This document shows, piece after piece, positions 1 to 6,589 of a DNA stretch of 24,391 bases (the stretch's first letter is position 1; each line of letters opens with the position of its first letter). Source of the stretch: an uncultured Blautia sp. (GTDB lineage Bacteria; Bacillota; Clostridia; Lachnospirales; Lachnospiraceae); contig CAKROE010000034.1 in the NCBI GenBank assembly GCA_934371915.1, positions 1-24,391 on the forward strand. The letters are read 5' to 3'. The translations under genes were made by a program, and so were the position numbers. A model generated the notes under the pieces. The model made no database searches and was not told where the DNA came from. It saw only the letters and a list, made by a program, of their open reading frames with translations.

Positions 1-302
1 CATTTAATCCGCTGGAAGTTGCAGACAATATCAAAAAGCAGGGTGGTTTTATCCCAGGTATTCGTCCAGGAAAACCTACATCAGATTATTTGACTAAAAT
101 GCTTAATTATATTATATTTATAGGTGCGGTAGGCCTGATTATTGTGGCAGTAATTCCGTTCTTCTTCAATGGTGTATTTGGAGCACATGTTTCCTTCGGT
201 GGTACATCTATCATCATCGTTGTTGGCGTTGTTCTTGAAACATTGAACCAGATCGAGTCTCAGTTGCTTGTCCGCAATTACAAAGGCTTTCTGAACAGCT
301 AA
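1..302 (+). CDS. secY: SecY C-terminal part (partial, 5' end outside window)
   Basis: The open frame begins at base 3 and gives the last 99 residues of the Sec translocon channel subunit, which carries secreted and membrane proteins across the cytoplasmic membrane with SecE/SecG and SecA. Visible are the cytoplasmic stretch GGFIPGIRPGKPT, typical of the last cytosolic loop, two hydrophobic segments (roughly IIFIGAVGLIIVAVIPFFF and the SIIIVVGVVLETLNQ helix), and the standard ending NYKGFLNS. An internal ATG at 90 is not the start, because the frame is open and homologous upstream of it. adk follows 75 bases later, the usual Firmicutes order. A U-rich hairpin lies between the two. Confidence 0.96.
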   Translation, partial: FNPLEVADNIKKQGGFIPGIRPGKPTSDYLTKMLNYIIFIGAVGLIIVAVIPFFFNGVFGAHVSFGGTSIIIVVGVVLETLNQIESQLLVRNYKGFLNS

Positions 303-308
303 AACGAA

Positions 309-347
309 GGCTGTGGTGTGAAAGCATCACAGTCTTTTTTGTTTTTT
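309..347 (+). terminator. Hairpin with U-run between secY and adk
   Basis: Bases 309-318 pair with 325-334 (10 base pairs, two G-U) around a 6-base loop. Runs of T follow at 335-340 and 342-347. This looks like an intrinsic terminator or attenuator inside the operon, just before the adk ribosome binding site. It probably lowers expression of adk-map-infA relative to the ribosomal genes upstream rather than stopping it; that is inference. Confidence 0.6.
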
Positions 348-377
348 GCTTCATAAAGAAAAAGGAGGGTATTTTTT

Positions 378-1022
378 ATGCGTATTATTATGTTGGGTGC
401 ACCGGGAGCCGGAAAAGGAACTCAGGCAAAGAAGATTGCCGAGAAATATGGTATTCCGCATATTTCAACAGGAGACATTTTCCGTGCAAACATCAAAAAT
501 GGTACAGAATTGGGTACAAAAGCAAAAACTTATATGGATCAGGGTCTTTTGGTACCAGATGAATTAACCTGTGATCTTGTAGTAGACAGAATTCAGCAGG
601 ATGATGCAAAGAACGGATACGTACTGGATGGTTTCCCGAGAACGATTCCTCAGGCAGAATGCCTCACAGCAGCGCTTGAGAAACTGGGAAGCAAAATTGA
701 TTATGCAATTGATGTAGATGTACCGGATGAAAACATTGTAAACCGTATGTCCGGCAGAAGAGCCTGCCTGAAGTGCGGAGCAACTTATCATATCGTGTAT
801 GCTGCACCAAAGAAAGAAAATGTTTGCGATACCTGTGGAGAAGCATTGGTACTCCGCGATGATGACAAACCGGAAACAGTTTCCAAACGTCTGAAGGTTT
901 ATCATGAGCAGACACAGCCACTGATCGATTACTACACAAAGCAGGGTGTTTTAAAGACTGTAGACGGAACCTGCGCACTGGATGAAGTGTTTAAGGCAAT
1001 CGTTGAAATCTTGGGAGAATAA
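378..1022 (+). CDS. adk: Adenylate kinase, zinc-binding type
   Basis: Cytoplasmic enzyme interconverting ATP + AMP and 2 ADP. The 214-residue product has the P-loop GAPGAGKGT at residues 7-15, the DGFPRT motif of the AMP-binding core, and a LID domain with a four-cysteine zinc site (C130, C133, C150, C153; two CxxC pairs), which marks the long zinc form common in Gram-positive bacteria. The start is fixed by an AAAGGAGGG ribosome binding site about 8 bases upstream. The stop is only two bases from the map start, so the two are almost certainly co-translated. The secY-adk-map-infA order is conserved in Firmicutes, which supports the call. Confidence 0.98.
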   Translation: MRIIMLGAPGAGKGTQAKKIAEKYGIPHISTGDIFRANIKNGTELGTKAKTYMDQGLLVPDELTCDLVVDRIQQDDAKNGYVLDGFPRTIPQAECLTAALEKLGSKIDYAIDVDVPDENIVNRMSGRRACLKCGATYHIVYAAPKKENVCDTCGEALVLRDDDKPETVSKRLKVYHEQTQPLIDYYTKQGVLKTVDGTCALDEVFKAIVEILGE

Positions 1023-1024
1023 AG

Positions 1025-1780
1025 ATGTCAGTTTCAATTAAGTCAGAACATGAAATTGAGCTTATGAGACATGCCGGTCATTTACTGGAACAGGTTCATG
1101 ATGAACTGGCTTCTCACATTAAGCCGGGAATCAGCACAAAAGAACTGGATCGCATCGGTGAGGACATGATCCGTTCCATGGGTTGTATTCCGAACTTTAA
1201 AAATTATCAGGGCTTTCCAGCATCATTCTGTATCAGTCTGAATGATGAAGTAGTACATGGGATCCCGTCCAGACAGAAAATCATTCAGGAAGGCGATCTG
1301 GTTAAGATTGATGCCGGACTGATCTACAAAGGATATCATTCAGACGCTGCCCGTACTTATGCAGTCGGTGAAGTATCTCCGGAAGCAAAACAGCTTATGG
1401 ATGTTACAAAGCAGAGCTTTTTTGAGGGAATCAAATTTGCAAAAGCCGGAAATCATCTGAATGACATTTCCAAAGCAATTGGCGCATATGCTGCAAAATT
1501 CAATTATGGTATTGTACGTGACCTGGTTGGTCACGGAATCGGAACTCATCTTCACGAAGATCCGCAGATACCGAACTTCCCGCAGAAGCGCAGAGGTATC
1601 AAACTGATGCCGGGTATGACACTTGCAATTGAACCAATGATCAATCTGGGACGCGCAGATGTTGCGTGGGAGGATGATGAGTGGACAGTTGTAACAATGG
1701 ACGGATCTCTTTCTGCACATTATGAAAATACCATTCTGATCACGGATGGAGAACCGGAAATTCTGACTCTTACAAAATGA
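1025..1780 (+). CDS. map: Methionine aminopeptidase, type I
   Basis: Removes the N-terminal methionine from nascent proteins. The 251-residue protein has all five expected metal ligands of the pita-bread fold: D96, D107 (SDAAR), H170 (GHGIGTHLHEDP), E203 (AIEPMI) and E234 (YENTILI), plus the substrate-contacting H78 in DEVVHGIP. It is the short form, without an N-terminal zinc finger or SecA-like extension. Start ATG lies two bases after the adk stop; its Shine-Dalgarno must be inside the end of adk (GGGAG). infA follows after 22 bases. Many Lachnospiraceae have a small KOW-domain gene between map and infA; none is present here. Confidence 0.98.
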   Translation: MSVSIKSEHEIELMRHAGHLLEQVHDELASHIKPGISTKELDRIGEDMIRSMGCIPNFKNYQGFPASFCISLNDEVVHGIPSRQKIIQEGDLVKIDAGLIYKGYHSDAARTYAVGEVSPEAKQLMDVTKQSFFEGIKFAKAGNHLNDISKAIGAYAAKFNYGIVRDLVGHGIGTHLHEDPQIPNFPQKRRGIKLMPGMTLAIEPMINLGRADVAWEDDEWTVVTMDGSLSAHYENTILITDGEPEILTLTK

Positions 1781-1802
1781 CAGGTGACACAGGAGGTTTA
1801 TA

Positions 1803-2021
1803 ATGTCAAAAGCAGACGTAATTGAAGTGGAAGGTACTGTATTAGAGAAGCTGCCTAATGCGATGTTCAAAGTAGAACTTGAAAACAAGCATGTAGTGCT
1901 GGCACATATCAGCGGAAAGCTGCGTATGAACTTTATCCGTATTCTTCCTGGAGATAAAGTAACAATCGAACTTTCTCCGTATGACCTTTCTAAAGGAAGG
2001 ATTATCTGGAGAGATAAGTAA
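1803..2021 (+). CDS. infA: Translation initiation factor IF-1
   Basis: 72-residue S1-like OB-fold protein that binds the A site of the 30S subunit during initiation together with IF-2 and IF-3. The sequence is canonical: [13 protein letters not shown] at the start, the core [22 protein letters not shown], and the end [11 protein letters not shown]. An AGGAGG lies directly upstream at good spacing. It closes the first part of the spc/alpha block: a strong tandem hairpin and terminator follows at once, and the next ribosomal gene (rpmJ) has its own promoter more than 700 bases later. Confidence 0.98.
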   Translation: MSKADVIEVEGTVLEKLPNAMFKVELENKHVVLAHISGKLRMNFIRILPGDKVTIELSPYDLSKGRIIWRDK

Positions 2022-2025
2022 AACC

Positions 2026-2112
2026 GTGAGGGGGACATGCTCAGAGTTACGAAGGCCGCTGTCCCCCTCACACTCCCCCTGTTGGCCACGTCCGGTGCAG
2101 GGGGAGTTTTTT
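2026..2112 (+). terminator. Tandem hairpins ending in an intrinsic terminator after infA
   Basis: First hairpin: 2026-2037 pairs with 2060-2071 (12 perfect base pairs). Second: 2072-2081 pairs with 2098-2107 (10 perfect base pairs), followed by T at 2107-2112. The four arms hold the same 7-base word in alternating sense: AGGGGGA at 2029 and 2099, TCCCCCT at 2062 and 2074, so other pairings are possible. The second hairpin with its T run is a good intrinsic terminator. 2113-2228 shows nothing beyond the Nudix ribosome binding site. Confidence 0.85.
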
Positions 2113-2228
2113 CGTTAAGAAATAATAAGAGAAGTTCCAGGTTGTGGCAGTATGAAGGGTGTTGACTATAGACTGTATTCTGGATTACTGATATATGCAG
2201 GTTGAGCCGAAGGGAAAGGGGGATTTTC

Positions 2229-2702
2229 ATGAAGAGTCAGATGACAACGCTTTGTTATATAGAAAGAAATGATTCGTATCTGATGATGCACCGGATCAAA
2301 AAGCAGCATGATGTGAATGCAGGCAAGTGGATCGGTGTCGGAGGTCATTTCGAGATGGGAGAGAGTCCGGAGGACTGTCTTCTTCGGGAAGTGAAGGAGG
2401 AGACCGGACTTACGCTTCTGTCATGGAAATTCCGCGGGATCGTTACGTTTTCGCAGGAAGGTTTCGGGACAGAGTATATGTGTCTCTACACGGCGGATGA
2501 GTTTGAGGGAGAGTTCCATGACTGTGAAGAAGGCGTTATGGAGTGGGTTCCGAAGACAAAGCTTATGGATCTGAATCTCTGGGAAGGAGATAAGATCTTT
2601 CTGAAGCTTCTCAGGGCGGAAGAGCCGTTTTTTTCACTGAAACTGTCTTACAGGGGAGATGAGCTGGTAGAAGTGAAATTGAATGGTAAAGAATTAAAGT
2701 AA
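2229..2702 (+). CDS. Nudix hydrolase (8-oxo-dGTP diphosphatase-like)
   Basis: Predicted cytoplasmic pyrophosphohydrolase of a nucleoside diphosphate derivative. The full Nudix box is present at residues 39-61: G39, E45, R53-E54, E57-E58 and G60, in the pattern Gx5Ex7REUxEExGU, which binds the catalytic Mg2+. The 157-residue length and the flanking HDVNAGKWIGVGG are typical of MutT/MTH1-like clostridial proteins annotated as 8-oxo-dGTP diphosphatase, but substrate cannot be read from sequence. I chose ATG 2229 because AAAGGGGG sits six bases upstream; an in-frame TTG at 2202 would add nine residues but lies before that site. It sits between infA and rpmJ, normally adjacent in this operon, so it is an insertion into the ribosomal cluster. 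No convincing promoter was seen (TTGACT at 2162-2167 lacks a good -10). Confidence 0.9.
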   Translation: MKSQMTTLCYIERNDSYLMMHRIKKQHDVNAGKWIGVGGHFEMGESPEDCLLREVKEETGLTLLSWKFRGIVTFSQEGFGTEYMCLYTADEFEGEFHDCEEGVMEWVPKTKLMDLNLWEGDKIFLKLLRAEEPFFSLKLSYRGDELVEVKLNGKELK

Positions 2703-2743
2703 AAAGCTGAAATAAAAAAATTAAAGAAAATGTAAAATAATGC

Positions 2744-2772
2744 TTGCAATTTGTAATTTTGAATGCTAATAT
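2744..2772 (+). promoter_or_regulatory. Sigma-A promoter for the rpmJ-rplQ operon
   Basis: -35 TTGCAA (2744-2749), 17-base spacer, -10 TAATAT (2767-2772) with an extended TG at 2764-2765. It comes after the Nudix stop and about 75 bases before rpmJ, so the alpha operon has its own start site here, expected near 2779. Confidence 0.8.
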
Positions 2773-2777
2773 ATCAT

Positions 2778-2802
2778 ATGTACGCGCTGAGAGTGCGTGT
2801 AT
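2778..2802 (+). promoter_or_regulatory. 5'-end stem-loop of the rpmJ transcript
   Basis: 2778-2787 pairs with 2793-2802 (10 base pairs, three G-U) around the loop TGAGA. The predicted transcription start is about 2779, so the hairpin would cover the extreme 5' end of the mRNA, where such stems often protect against 5'-end-dependent decay. Function is inferred. Confidence 0.4.
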
Positions 2803-2846
2803 GAACTGCAGATTCAAGCCTATATTACGGAAAAGGAGGATTTCCA

Positions 2847-2960
2847 GTGAAAGTAAGATCATCTGTAAAGCCGATCTGCGAAAAATGCAAGATCATCAAA
2901 AGAAAAGGATCTATCAGAGTAATCTGTGAAAATCCAAAACACAAACAGCGTCAGGGTTAA
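2847..2960 (+). CDS. rpmJ: Ribosomal protein L36 (bL36), zinc-binding form
   Basis: A 37-residue protein of the large ribosomal subunit. It reads [20 protein letters not shown] at the start and ends KHKQRQG, with the zinc ligands C11, C14, C27 and H32, so it is the C+ form. It starts with GTG at 2847, six bases after a strong AAAAGGAGGA. It is the first gene after the promoter at 2744-2772. A 300-base non-coding gap with strong RNA structure separates it from rpsM; in most related operons this gap is short. Confidence 0.97.
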   Translation: MKVRSSVKPICEKCKIIKRKGSIRVICENPKHKQRQG

Positions 2961-3260
2961 TCCGACAGTTTGTGAAACGTGCGGCTGCAGTTTGATACAC
3001 CCGGAAGGGTTGTTCGGACTGTTTTAATATCTTATTAAAGAAGCATGTATTGCCTAATACCGAGAGGCAACAGCGTCCGTGAGGACACAATTTCGGAAAG
3101 GTCGTTCTTTCGCCAAAGACGACTGGGTGTTTTACCGAGGCACCCCAATTAGGAAACTAGAAAATCAGAAAGGTTTTGAAGAAGTGCCCCATTTCACCTT
3201 GCGAGACTGCAAGTGGTACCGTTCAGAATACTTTCAAAAAGAAAATGGAGGAAACAGTAC
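2961..3260 (+). ncRNA. Structured leader RNA between rpmJ and rpsM (candidate cis-regulator)
   Basis: A 300-base gap without a credible gene that holds a series of hairpins. (a) 2988-3002 with 3007-3021: about 14 base pairs, two single-base bulges and a GGAA tetraloop. (b) 3060-3065 with 3091-3096, enclosing 3075-3078 with 3083-3086 and a GTGA tetraloop. (c) 3101-3110 with 3115-3123: nine base pairs, one bulged T, loop CGCC. (d) 3124-3129 with the 3141-3147 region. (e) 3149-3152 with 3157-3160, GAAA tetraloop. (f) about 3193-3211, closed by TTGC/GCAA. Three GNRA-type tetraloops in a row argue for a folded RNA rather than spacer. It lies just before rpsM, where S4 controls the alpha operon in some bacteria; a ribosomal-protein ligand is inference. 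TTGTTC (3010) with TATTAA (3033) is a weak possible promoter. Confidence 0.6.
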
Positions 3261-3629
3261 ATGGCTCGTATAGCTGGTGTAGACTTACCAAGAGAAAAAC
3301 GTATCGAAATCGGCCTTACCTATATCTATGGTATTGGTAGAGCAAGCGCAGACAAAATCCTTGCTCAGGCAGGTGTAAATCCTGACATTCGTGTCAGAGA
3401 CCTGACAGACGATGATGTAAAGAAAATCAGTGCTGTCATTGATGAGACAATGATGGTAGAAGGTGATCTTCGTCGTGAAATCGCTCTGAATATCAAGAGA
3501 CTGCAGGAGATCGGATGCTACAGAGGTATCCGTCATCGTAAAGGACTTCCGGTTCGTGGCCAGAAGACCAAAACAAACGCAAGAACACGCAAAGGTCCTA
3601 AGAGAACCGTTGCTAATAAGAAAAAATAA
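3261..3629 (+). CDS. rpsM: Ribosomal protein S13 (uS13)
   Basis: 122-residue small-subunit head protein that contacts the 50S subunit and the P-site tRNA. The sequence begins [20 protein letters not shown], carries the helix-two-turn-helix region [12 protein letters not shown], and ends in the basic tail with the typical RGLPVRGQ-like segment ([20 protein letters not shown]). Start ATG 3261 follows ATGGAGGAAACAGTAC; the same frame is open further upstream (to 3213) but only through the structured leader, so the longer form is rejected. It is followed by a 168-base gap with a duplicated RNA helix before rpsK. Confidence 0.98.
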   Translation: MARIAGVDLPREKRIEIGLTYIYGIGRASADKILAQAGVNPDIRVRDLTDDDVKKISAVIDETMMVEGDLRREIALNIKRLQEIGCYRGIRHRKGLPVRGQKTKTNARTRKGPKRTVANKKK

Positions 3630-3630
3630 A

Positions 3631-3740
3631 GTACTTAATGAATGCAAGCTTTTAAGCGCAGCATGAATTTAGTACGTATTTTGTTCGACGGCGCTTAATG
3701 AAGCCGAGTGATAACGAAGGCTGAATTTAGCAAGTCGAAC
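3631..3740 (+). ncRNA. Twin repeated RNA helix module between rpsM and rpsK (candidate cis-regulator)
   Basis: Two hairpins built from the same two strands. Element 1: CTTAATGAA at 3634-3642 opposite TGAATTTAG at 3664-3672, closed outside by GTAC/GTAC (3631-3634, 3672-3675) and inside by TGC/GCA. Element 2: CTTAATGAA at 3694-3702 opposite TGAATTTAG at 3722-3730, closed outside by a 7-base-pair stem (3683-3689 with 3734-3740) and inside by GCC/GGC (3703-3705, 3719-3721). Paired antiparallel, each copy gives U-A, U-U mismatch, A-U, A-U, U-A, then tandem G-A/A-G and A-U. Loops and outer stems differ while the internal module is identical, as expected of a conserved binding site present twice. 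I recognise no named family. The rest of the gap (3741-3797) has no clear structure and only a weak ribosome binding site. Confidence 0.6.
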
Positions 3741-3797
3741 TTCCTTAAGAAACATACAGACTATTATATAACAAGGAAAGTGTAGGTTAGTTTTAAA

Positions 3798-4193
3798 ATG
3801 GCAAAAGCAACCAGAAAAGCGACTACAAAACGTCGTGTAAAGAAAAACGTTGAACACGGACAGGCACATATCCAGTCTTCTTTTAACAATACAATTGTTA
3901 CTCTGACAGACAACGAAGGAAACGCTCTTTCATGGGCAAGTGCTGGTGGTCTTGGATTTAGAGGTTCAAGGAAATCTACTCCTTATGCAGCACAGATGGC
4001 AGCAGAGACTGCAACAAAAGCTGCTTTAATTCATGGTTTAAAAACTGTTGATGTTATGGTTAAAGGACCAGGTTCCGGACGTGAAGCTGCAATCCGTGCC
4101 CTTCAGGCATGTGGTCTTGAAGTAACAAGTATCCGTGACGTAACACCGGTTCCGCATAACGGATGCCGTCCACCAAAACGCAGAAGAGTCTAA
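3798..4193 (+). CDS. rpsK: Ribosomal protein S11 (uS11)
   Basis: 131-residue protein of the 30S platform, forming part of the mRNA exit/Shine-Dalgarno cleft. Canonical features are [36 protein letters not shown], the conserved [32 protein letters not shown], and the C-terminal [18 protein letters not shown]. The start is clear by homology, but the Shine-Dalgarno is poor: AAGGAAAG ends about 18 bases upstream and only TAGG-like bases are nearer. With the twin RNA helix upstream, this suggests translation of rpsK may be controlled or coupled in a special way. rpsD follows after 18 bases. Confidence 0.98.
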   Translation: MAKATRKATTKRRVKKNVEHGQAHIQSSFNNTIVTLTDNEGNALSWASAGGLGFRGSRKSTPYAAQMAAETATKAALIHGLKTVDVMVKGPGSGREAAIRALQACGLEVTSIRDVTPVPHNGCRPPKRRRV

Positions 4194-4211
4194 TTTAGGA
4201 GGTAGCTTGAA

Positions 4212-4805
4212 ATGGCAGTAAATAGAGTTCCTGTTCTGAAAAGATGCAGATCCCTTGGCCTGGATCCGATTTACTTAGGAATTGATAAAAAATCCACAAG
4301 ACAGTTAAAACGTGCAAACAGAAAAATGTCTGAGTACGGTTTACAGTTAAGAGAAAAACAGAAAGCAAAATTCATCTACGGAGTTCTGGAAAAACCTTTC
4401 CACAACTACTACAACAAAGCTGACAGAATGCCGGGACAGACTGGTGAAAACCTTATGGTTCTTCTCGAGAGCAGACTTGACAACGTTGTATTCCGTATGG
4501 GTCTTGCAAGAACAAGACGTGAAGCACGTCAGATCGTTGATCACAAGCATGTACTTGTAAACGGCAAATGTGTAAACATTCCGTCTTACCTTGTAAAAGC
4601 CGGTGACACAATTGAAATCAAAGAAAAATGCAAAGGTTCTGAAAGATACAAAGGTATTCTGGAAGTAACAGGCGGAAGACTTGTTCCGGAATGGCTTGAT
4701 GTAAATCAGGAAGCTTTAAGCGGAACTGTAAAAGAACTTCCAAGAAGAGAAGCAATCGATGTTCCGGTAAACGAGATGCTTATCGTCGAGTTGTACTCCA
4801 AATAA
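4212..4805 (+). CDS. rpsD: Ribosomal protein S4 (uS4)
   Basis: 197-residue primary assembly protein of the 30S subunit, and in other bacteria the translational repressor of its own operon. The central S4 RNA-binding domain is visible at RLDNVVFRMGLARTRREARQ and VLVNGKCVNIPSYLVKAGD; the C-terminus is the usual PVNEMLIVELYSK. The N-terminal domain lacks the cysteine cluster of zinc-binding S4 proteins, so this is the zinc-free form. TTAGGAGGT gives a strong ribosome binding site. Its place downstream of two RNA-structured gaps makes it the first suspect as regulator of those leaders; that is inference. A 59-base gap to rpoA holds only the rpoA ribosome binding site. Confidence 0.97.
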   Translation: MAVNRVPVLKRCRSLGLDPIYLGIDKKSTRQLKRANRKMSEYGLQLREKQKAKFIYGVLEKPFHNYYNKADRMPGQTGENLMVLLESRLDNVVFRMGLARTRREARQIVDHKHVLVNGKCVNIPSYLVKAGDTIEIKEKCKGSERYKGILEVTGGRLVPEWLDVNQEALSGTVKELPRREAIDVPVNEMLIVELYSK

Positions 4806-4864
4806 TGCATACTAGCTCGTTAAATACCCTCAAATGTTGACAAACCCAGAAGGAGGGACTTATA

Positions 4865-5824
4865 GTGTTTGATTTTAATAAACCAAAAATCGAAATTACG
4901 GAAATATCCGAAGATAAAAAATTTGGCAGATTCGTAGTAGAGCCACTCGAAAGAGGTTATGGTACTACACTTGGTAATTCTCTCAGAAGAATTATGCTGT
5001 CATCCCTCCCGGGAGCAGCAGTTAGCCAGGTTAAGATCGATGGTGTTCTTCATGAATTCAGCTCTATTCCGGGCGTAAAAGAAGACGTTTCTGAGATTAT
5101 TATGAATCTTAAGAGCCTGGCCATCAAAAATAACAGCGCTGACAACGAACCGAAGACTGCATACATTGAGTGTGAAGGTAAGGGTGTTGTAACTGCTGCT
5201 GATATTCAGGCAGATCAGGATATCGAAATCATGAATCCGGATCAGGTCATTGCTACTCTTAACGGCGGCAAAGACTGCAGACTGGCTATGGAACTTACAA
5301 TTACACGTGGACGTGGTTATGTAAGTGCTGACAAAGGCAAATCTGAAGATATGCCGATCGGTGTGATCGCAGTTGATGCTATCTATACACCGGTTGACAG
5401 AGTCAATATGGTTGTACAGAATACCCGTGTTGGTCAGGTGACTGATTTCGATAAACTTACACTGGATGTATTTACCAATGGAACATTGGATCCGGATGAG
5501 GCTGTCAGCCTTGCTGCAAAAGTTCTGAGCGAACACCTCAGCCTTTTCATTGATCTTTCTGAAAACGCTAAGACTGCAGAAGTCATGATCGAAAAAGAAG
5601 ACAATGAAAAAGAAAAAGTTCTCGAAATGAGCATTGATGAACTGGAACTTTCTGTTCGTTCTTACAACTGCCTGAAGAGAGCCGGTATCAATACTGTTGA
5701 AGAACTGTGCAACAAAACTTCTGATGACATGATGAAGGTTCGTAACCTTGGTCGTAAGTCACTGGAAGAAGTACTTGCAAAACTGAAAGAACTGGGATTA
5801 CAGCTTCAGCCAACTGAAGAATAA
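4865..5824 (+). CDS. rpoA: RNA polymerase alpha subunit
   Basis: 319 residues (E. coli 329). The alpha N-terminal domain, needed for dimerisation and assembly of core polymerase, shows [19 protein letters not shown] and [28 protein letters not shown]. The alpha C-terminal domain, which binds UP elements and activators, shows [15 protein letters not shown] and [18 protein letters not shown] near the end, joined by an acidic linker (about residues 230-250). The start is GTG at 4865, placed by AGAAGGAGGGA about 7 bases upstream and by the conserved MFDFNKP opening. It lies in the normal position between rpsD and rplQ. Confidence 0.98.
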   Translation: MFDFNKPKIEITEISEDKKFGRFVVEPLERGYGTTLGNSLRRIMLSSLPGAAVSQVKIDGVLHEFSSIPGVKEDVSEIIMNLKSLAIKNNSADNEPKTAYIECEGKGVVTAADIQADQDIEIMNPDQVIATLNGGKDCRLAMELTITRGRGYVSADKGKSEDMPIGVIAVDAIYTPVDRVNMVVQNTRVGQVTDFDKLTLDVFTNGTLDPDEAVSLAAKVLSEHLSLFIDLSENAKTAEVMIEKEDNEKEKVLEMSIDELELSVRSYNCLKRAGINTVEELCNKTSDDMMKVRNLGRKSLEEVLAKLKELGLQLQPTEE

Positions 5825-5845
5825 TCCACCGTTAGATTAATAGCA

Positions 5846-5903
5846 GCGGGGATGCCTAAGCATCAGGACAGTAAGACCGAACAAGCATGTTCTGGTGTCC
5901 CGC
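5846..5903 (+). promoter_or_regulatory. Hairpin in the rplQ leader
   Basis: Outer stem 5846-5851 with 5898-5903 (six base pairs); continuous on the 3' side, 5861-5870 pairs with 5888-5897 (10 base pairs, some G-U), with a 9-base bulge at 5852-5860 and a 17-base loop. The bulge plus the first inner bases (ATGC CTAA GCAT, 5852-5863) can form a competing small hairpin. The structure ends a few bases before the rplQ Shine-Dalgarno at about 5907-5913, a plausible place for autoregulation by L17 or another ribosomal protein. Not recognised as a known family. Confidence 0.5.
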
Positions 5904-5920
5904 AGATGGAGGAAAATAAA

Positions 5921-6457
5921 ATGGCAAAATATAGAAAATTAAGCAGAACATCTGATCAGAGAAAAGCTCTGTTAAGAAACCAGGTGACAAATCTTCTGTA
6001 TCACGGAAAAATCGTTACCACTGAAGCAAAAGCAAAAGAAATTCGCAAGATCGCCGAAGGTCTTATCGCTATGGCAGTACGTGAAAAAGACAACTTTGAG
6101 ACAGTTACTGTAACTGCAAAAGTTGCACGTAAAGATGCTGAAGGTAAGAGAGTGAAAGAAGTTGTAGACGGTAAGAAAGTAACCGTATACGATGAAGTTC
6201 AGAAAGAAATCACTAAAGATGCTCCGTCCAGACTGCACGCTCGTCGTCAGATGGCTAAAGTTTTCTACTCTGTTAAAGAAGTACCTGCAAAAGGTGCCGG
6301 CAGAAAGAAAAACACCAAAGATATCGACATGACAAAGAAAATGTTCGAAGAAATCGCACCGAAATATGCTGGTCGTAACGGTGGTTACACAAGAATCGTT
6401 AAAATCGGACCTCGTAAAGGTGACGCAGCAATGGAAGTACTTATTGAATTAGTATAA
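5921..6457 (+). CDS. rplQ: Ribosomal protein L17 (bL17), long clostridial form
   Basis: 178-residue 50S protein near the exit tunnel (E. coli form about 127). The start MAKYRKLSRTSDQRKALLRN and the core NLLYHGKIVTTEAKAKEIRKI are canonical, as is the ending YTRIVKIGPRKGDAAMEVLIELV. The extra length comes from a charged insertion at about residues 75-135 (DAEGKRVKEVVDGKKV through GAGRKKNTKD), seen in Lachnospiraceae. ATG 5921 follows ATGGAGGAAAATAAA. A longer frame from ATG 5852 would add 23 residues but that segment is the hairpin leader, so it is rejected. It is the last gene of the ribosomal operon. Confidence 0.96.
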   Translation: MAKYRKLSRTSDQRKALLRNQVTNLLYHGKIVTTEAKAKEIRKIAEGLIAMAVREKDNFETVTVTAKVARKDAEGKRVKEVVDGKKVTVYDEVQKEITKDAPSRLHARRQMAKVFYSVKEVPAKGAGRKKNTKDIDMTKKMFEEIAPKYAGRNGGYTRIVKIGPRKGDAAMEVLIELV

Positions 6458-6480
6458 TTCTGTTTGTGACTGAAATCGCA

Positions 6481-6513
6481 GGAGAGATGCCATTATGGTA
6501 TCTCTCTTTTTTT
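6481..6513 (+). terminator. Intrinsic terminator of the rpmJ-rplQ operon
   Basis: 6481-6492 pairs with 6496-6507 (12 base pairs including two G-U) around a 3-base loop, followed by seven T at 6507-6513. It lies 24 bases after the rplQ stop. Confidence 0.92.
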
Positions 6514-6548
6514 GCGGAAAAAATGAAATAGAAATGAAATAAAAATGT

Positions 6549-6589
6549 TATAATTTGCAATTGCATCATATTTGCATCAAATTTATACT
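6549..6589 (+). promoter_or_regulatory. Promoter(s) of the two-component/sulfotransferase operon
   Basis: Best candidate: -35 TTGCAT (6561-6566), 17-base spacer, -10 TATACT (6584-6589). A second candidate just upstream is an extended -10, TGTTATAAT (6546-6554), without a recognisable -35. Both precede the response regulator start at 6637. Confidence 0.6.
6561..6579 (+). repeat. Direct repeats overlapping the promoter -35, likely response-regulator box
   Basis: TTGCATCA occurs at 6561-6568 and again at 6572-6579, exactly 11 bases apart, with a further TTGCA at 6555. Head-to-tail half-sites one helical turn apart are the usual target of OmpR/PhoB-type regulators, and the next gene encodes one. 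The first copy is the -35 itself. Autoregulation is inferred. Confidence 0.45.

Noticed and set aside
1340..2230. Minus-strand open frame of 296 codons across map, infA and the terminator
   Set aside because: It crosses two conserved genes and an intrinsic terminator and has no domain.
3079..3273. Short plus-strand frame of 64 codons in the rpmJ-rpsM gap
   Set aside because: GTG start without a ribosome binding site; it overlaps the hairpins and the rpsM start, and its peptide shows no recognisable features.
5852..5920. N-terminal extension of L17 from ATG 5852
   Set aside because: The extra 23 residues are encoded by the leader hairpin and match no L17; a good ribosome binding site lies just before ATG 5921.
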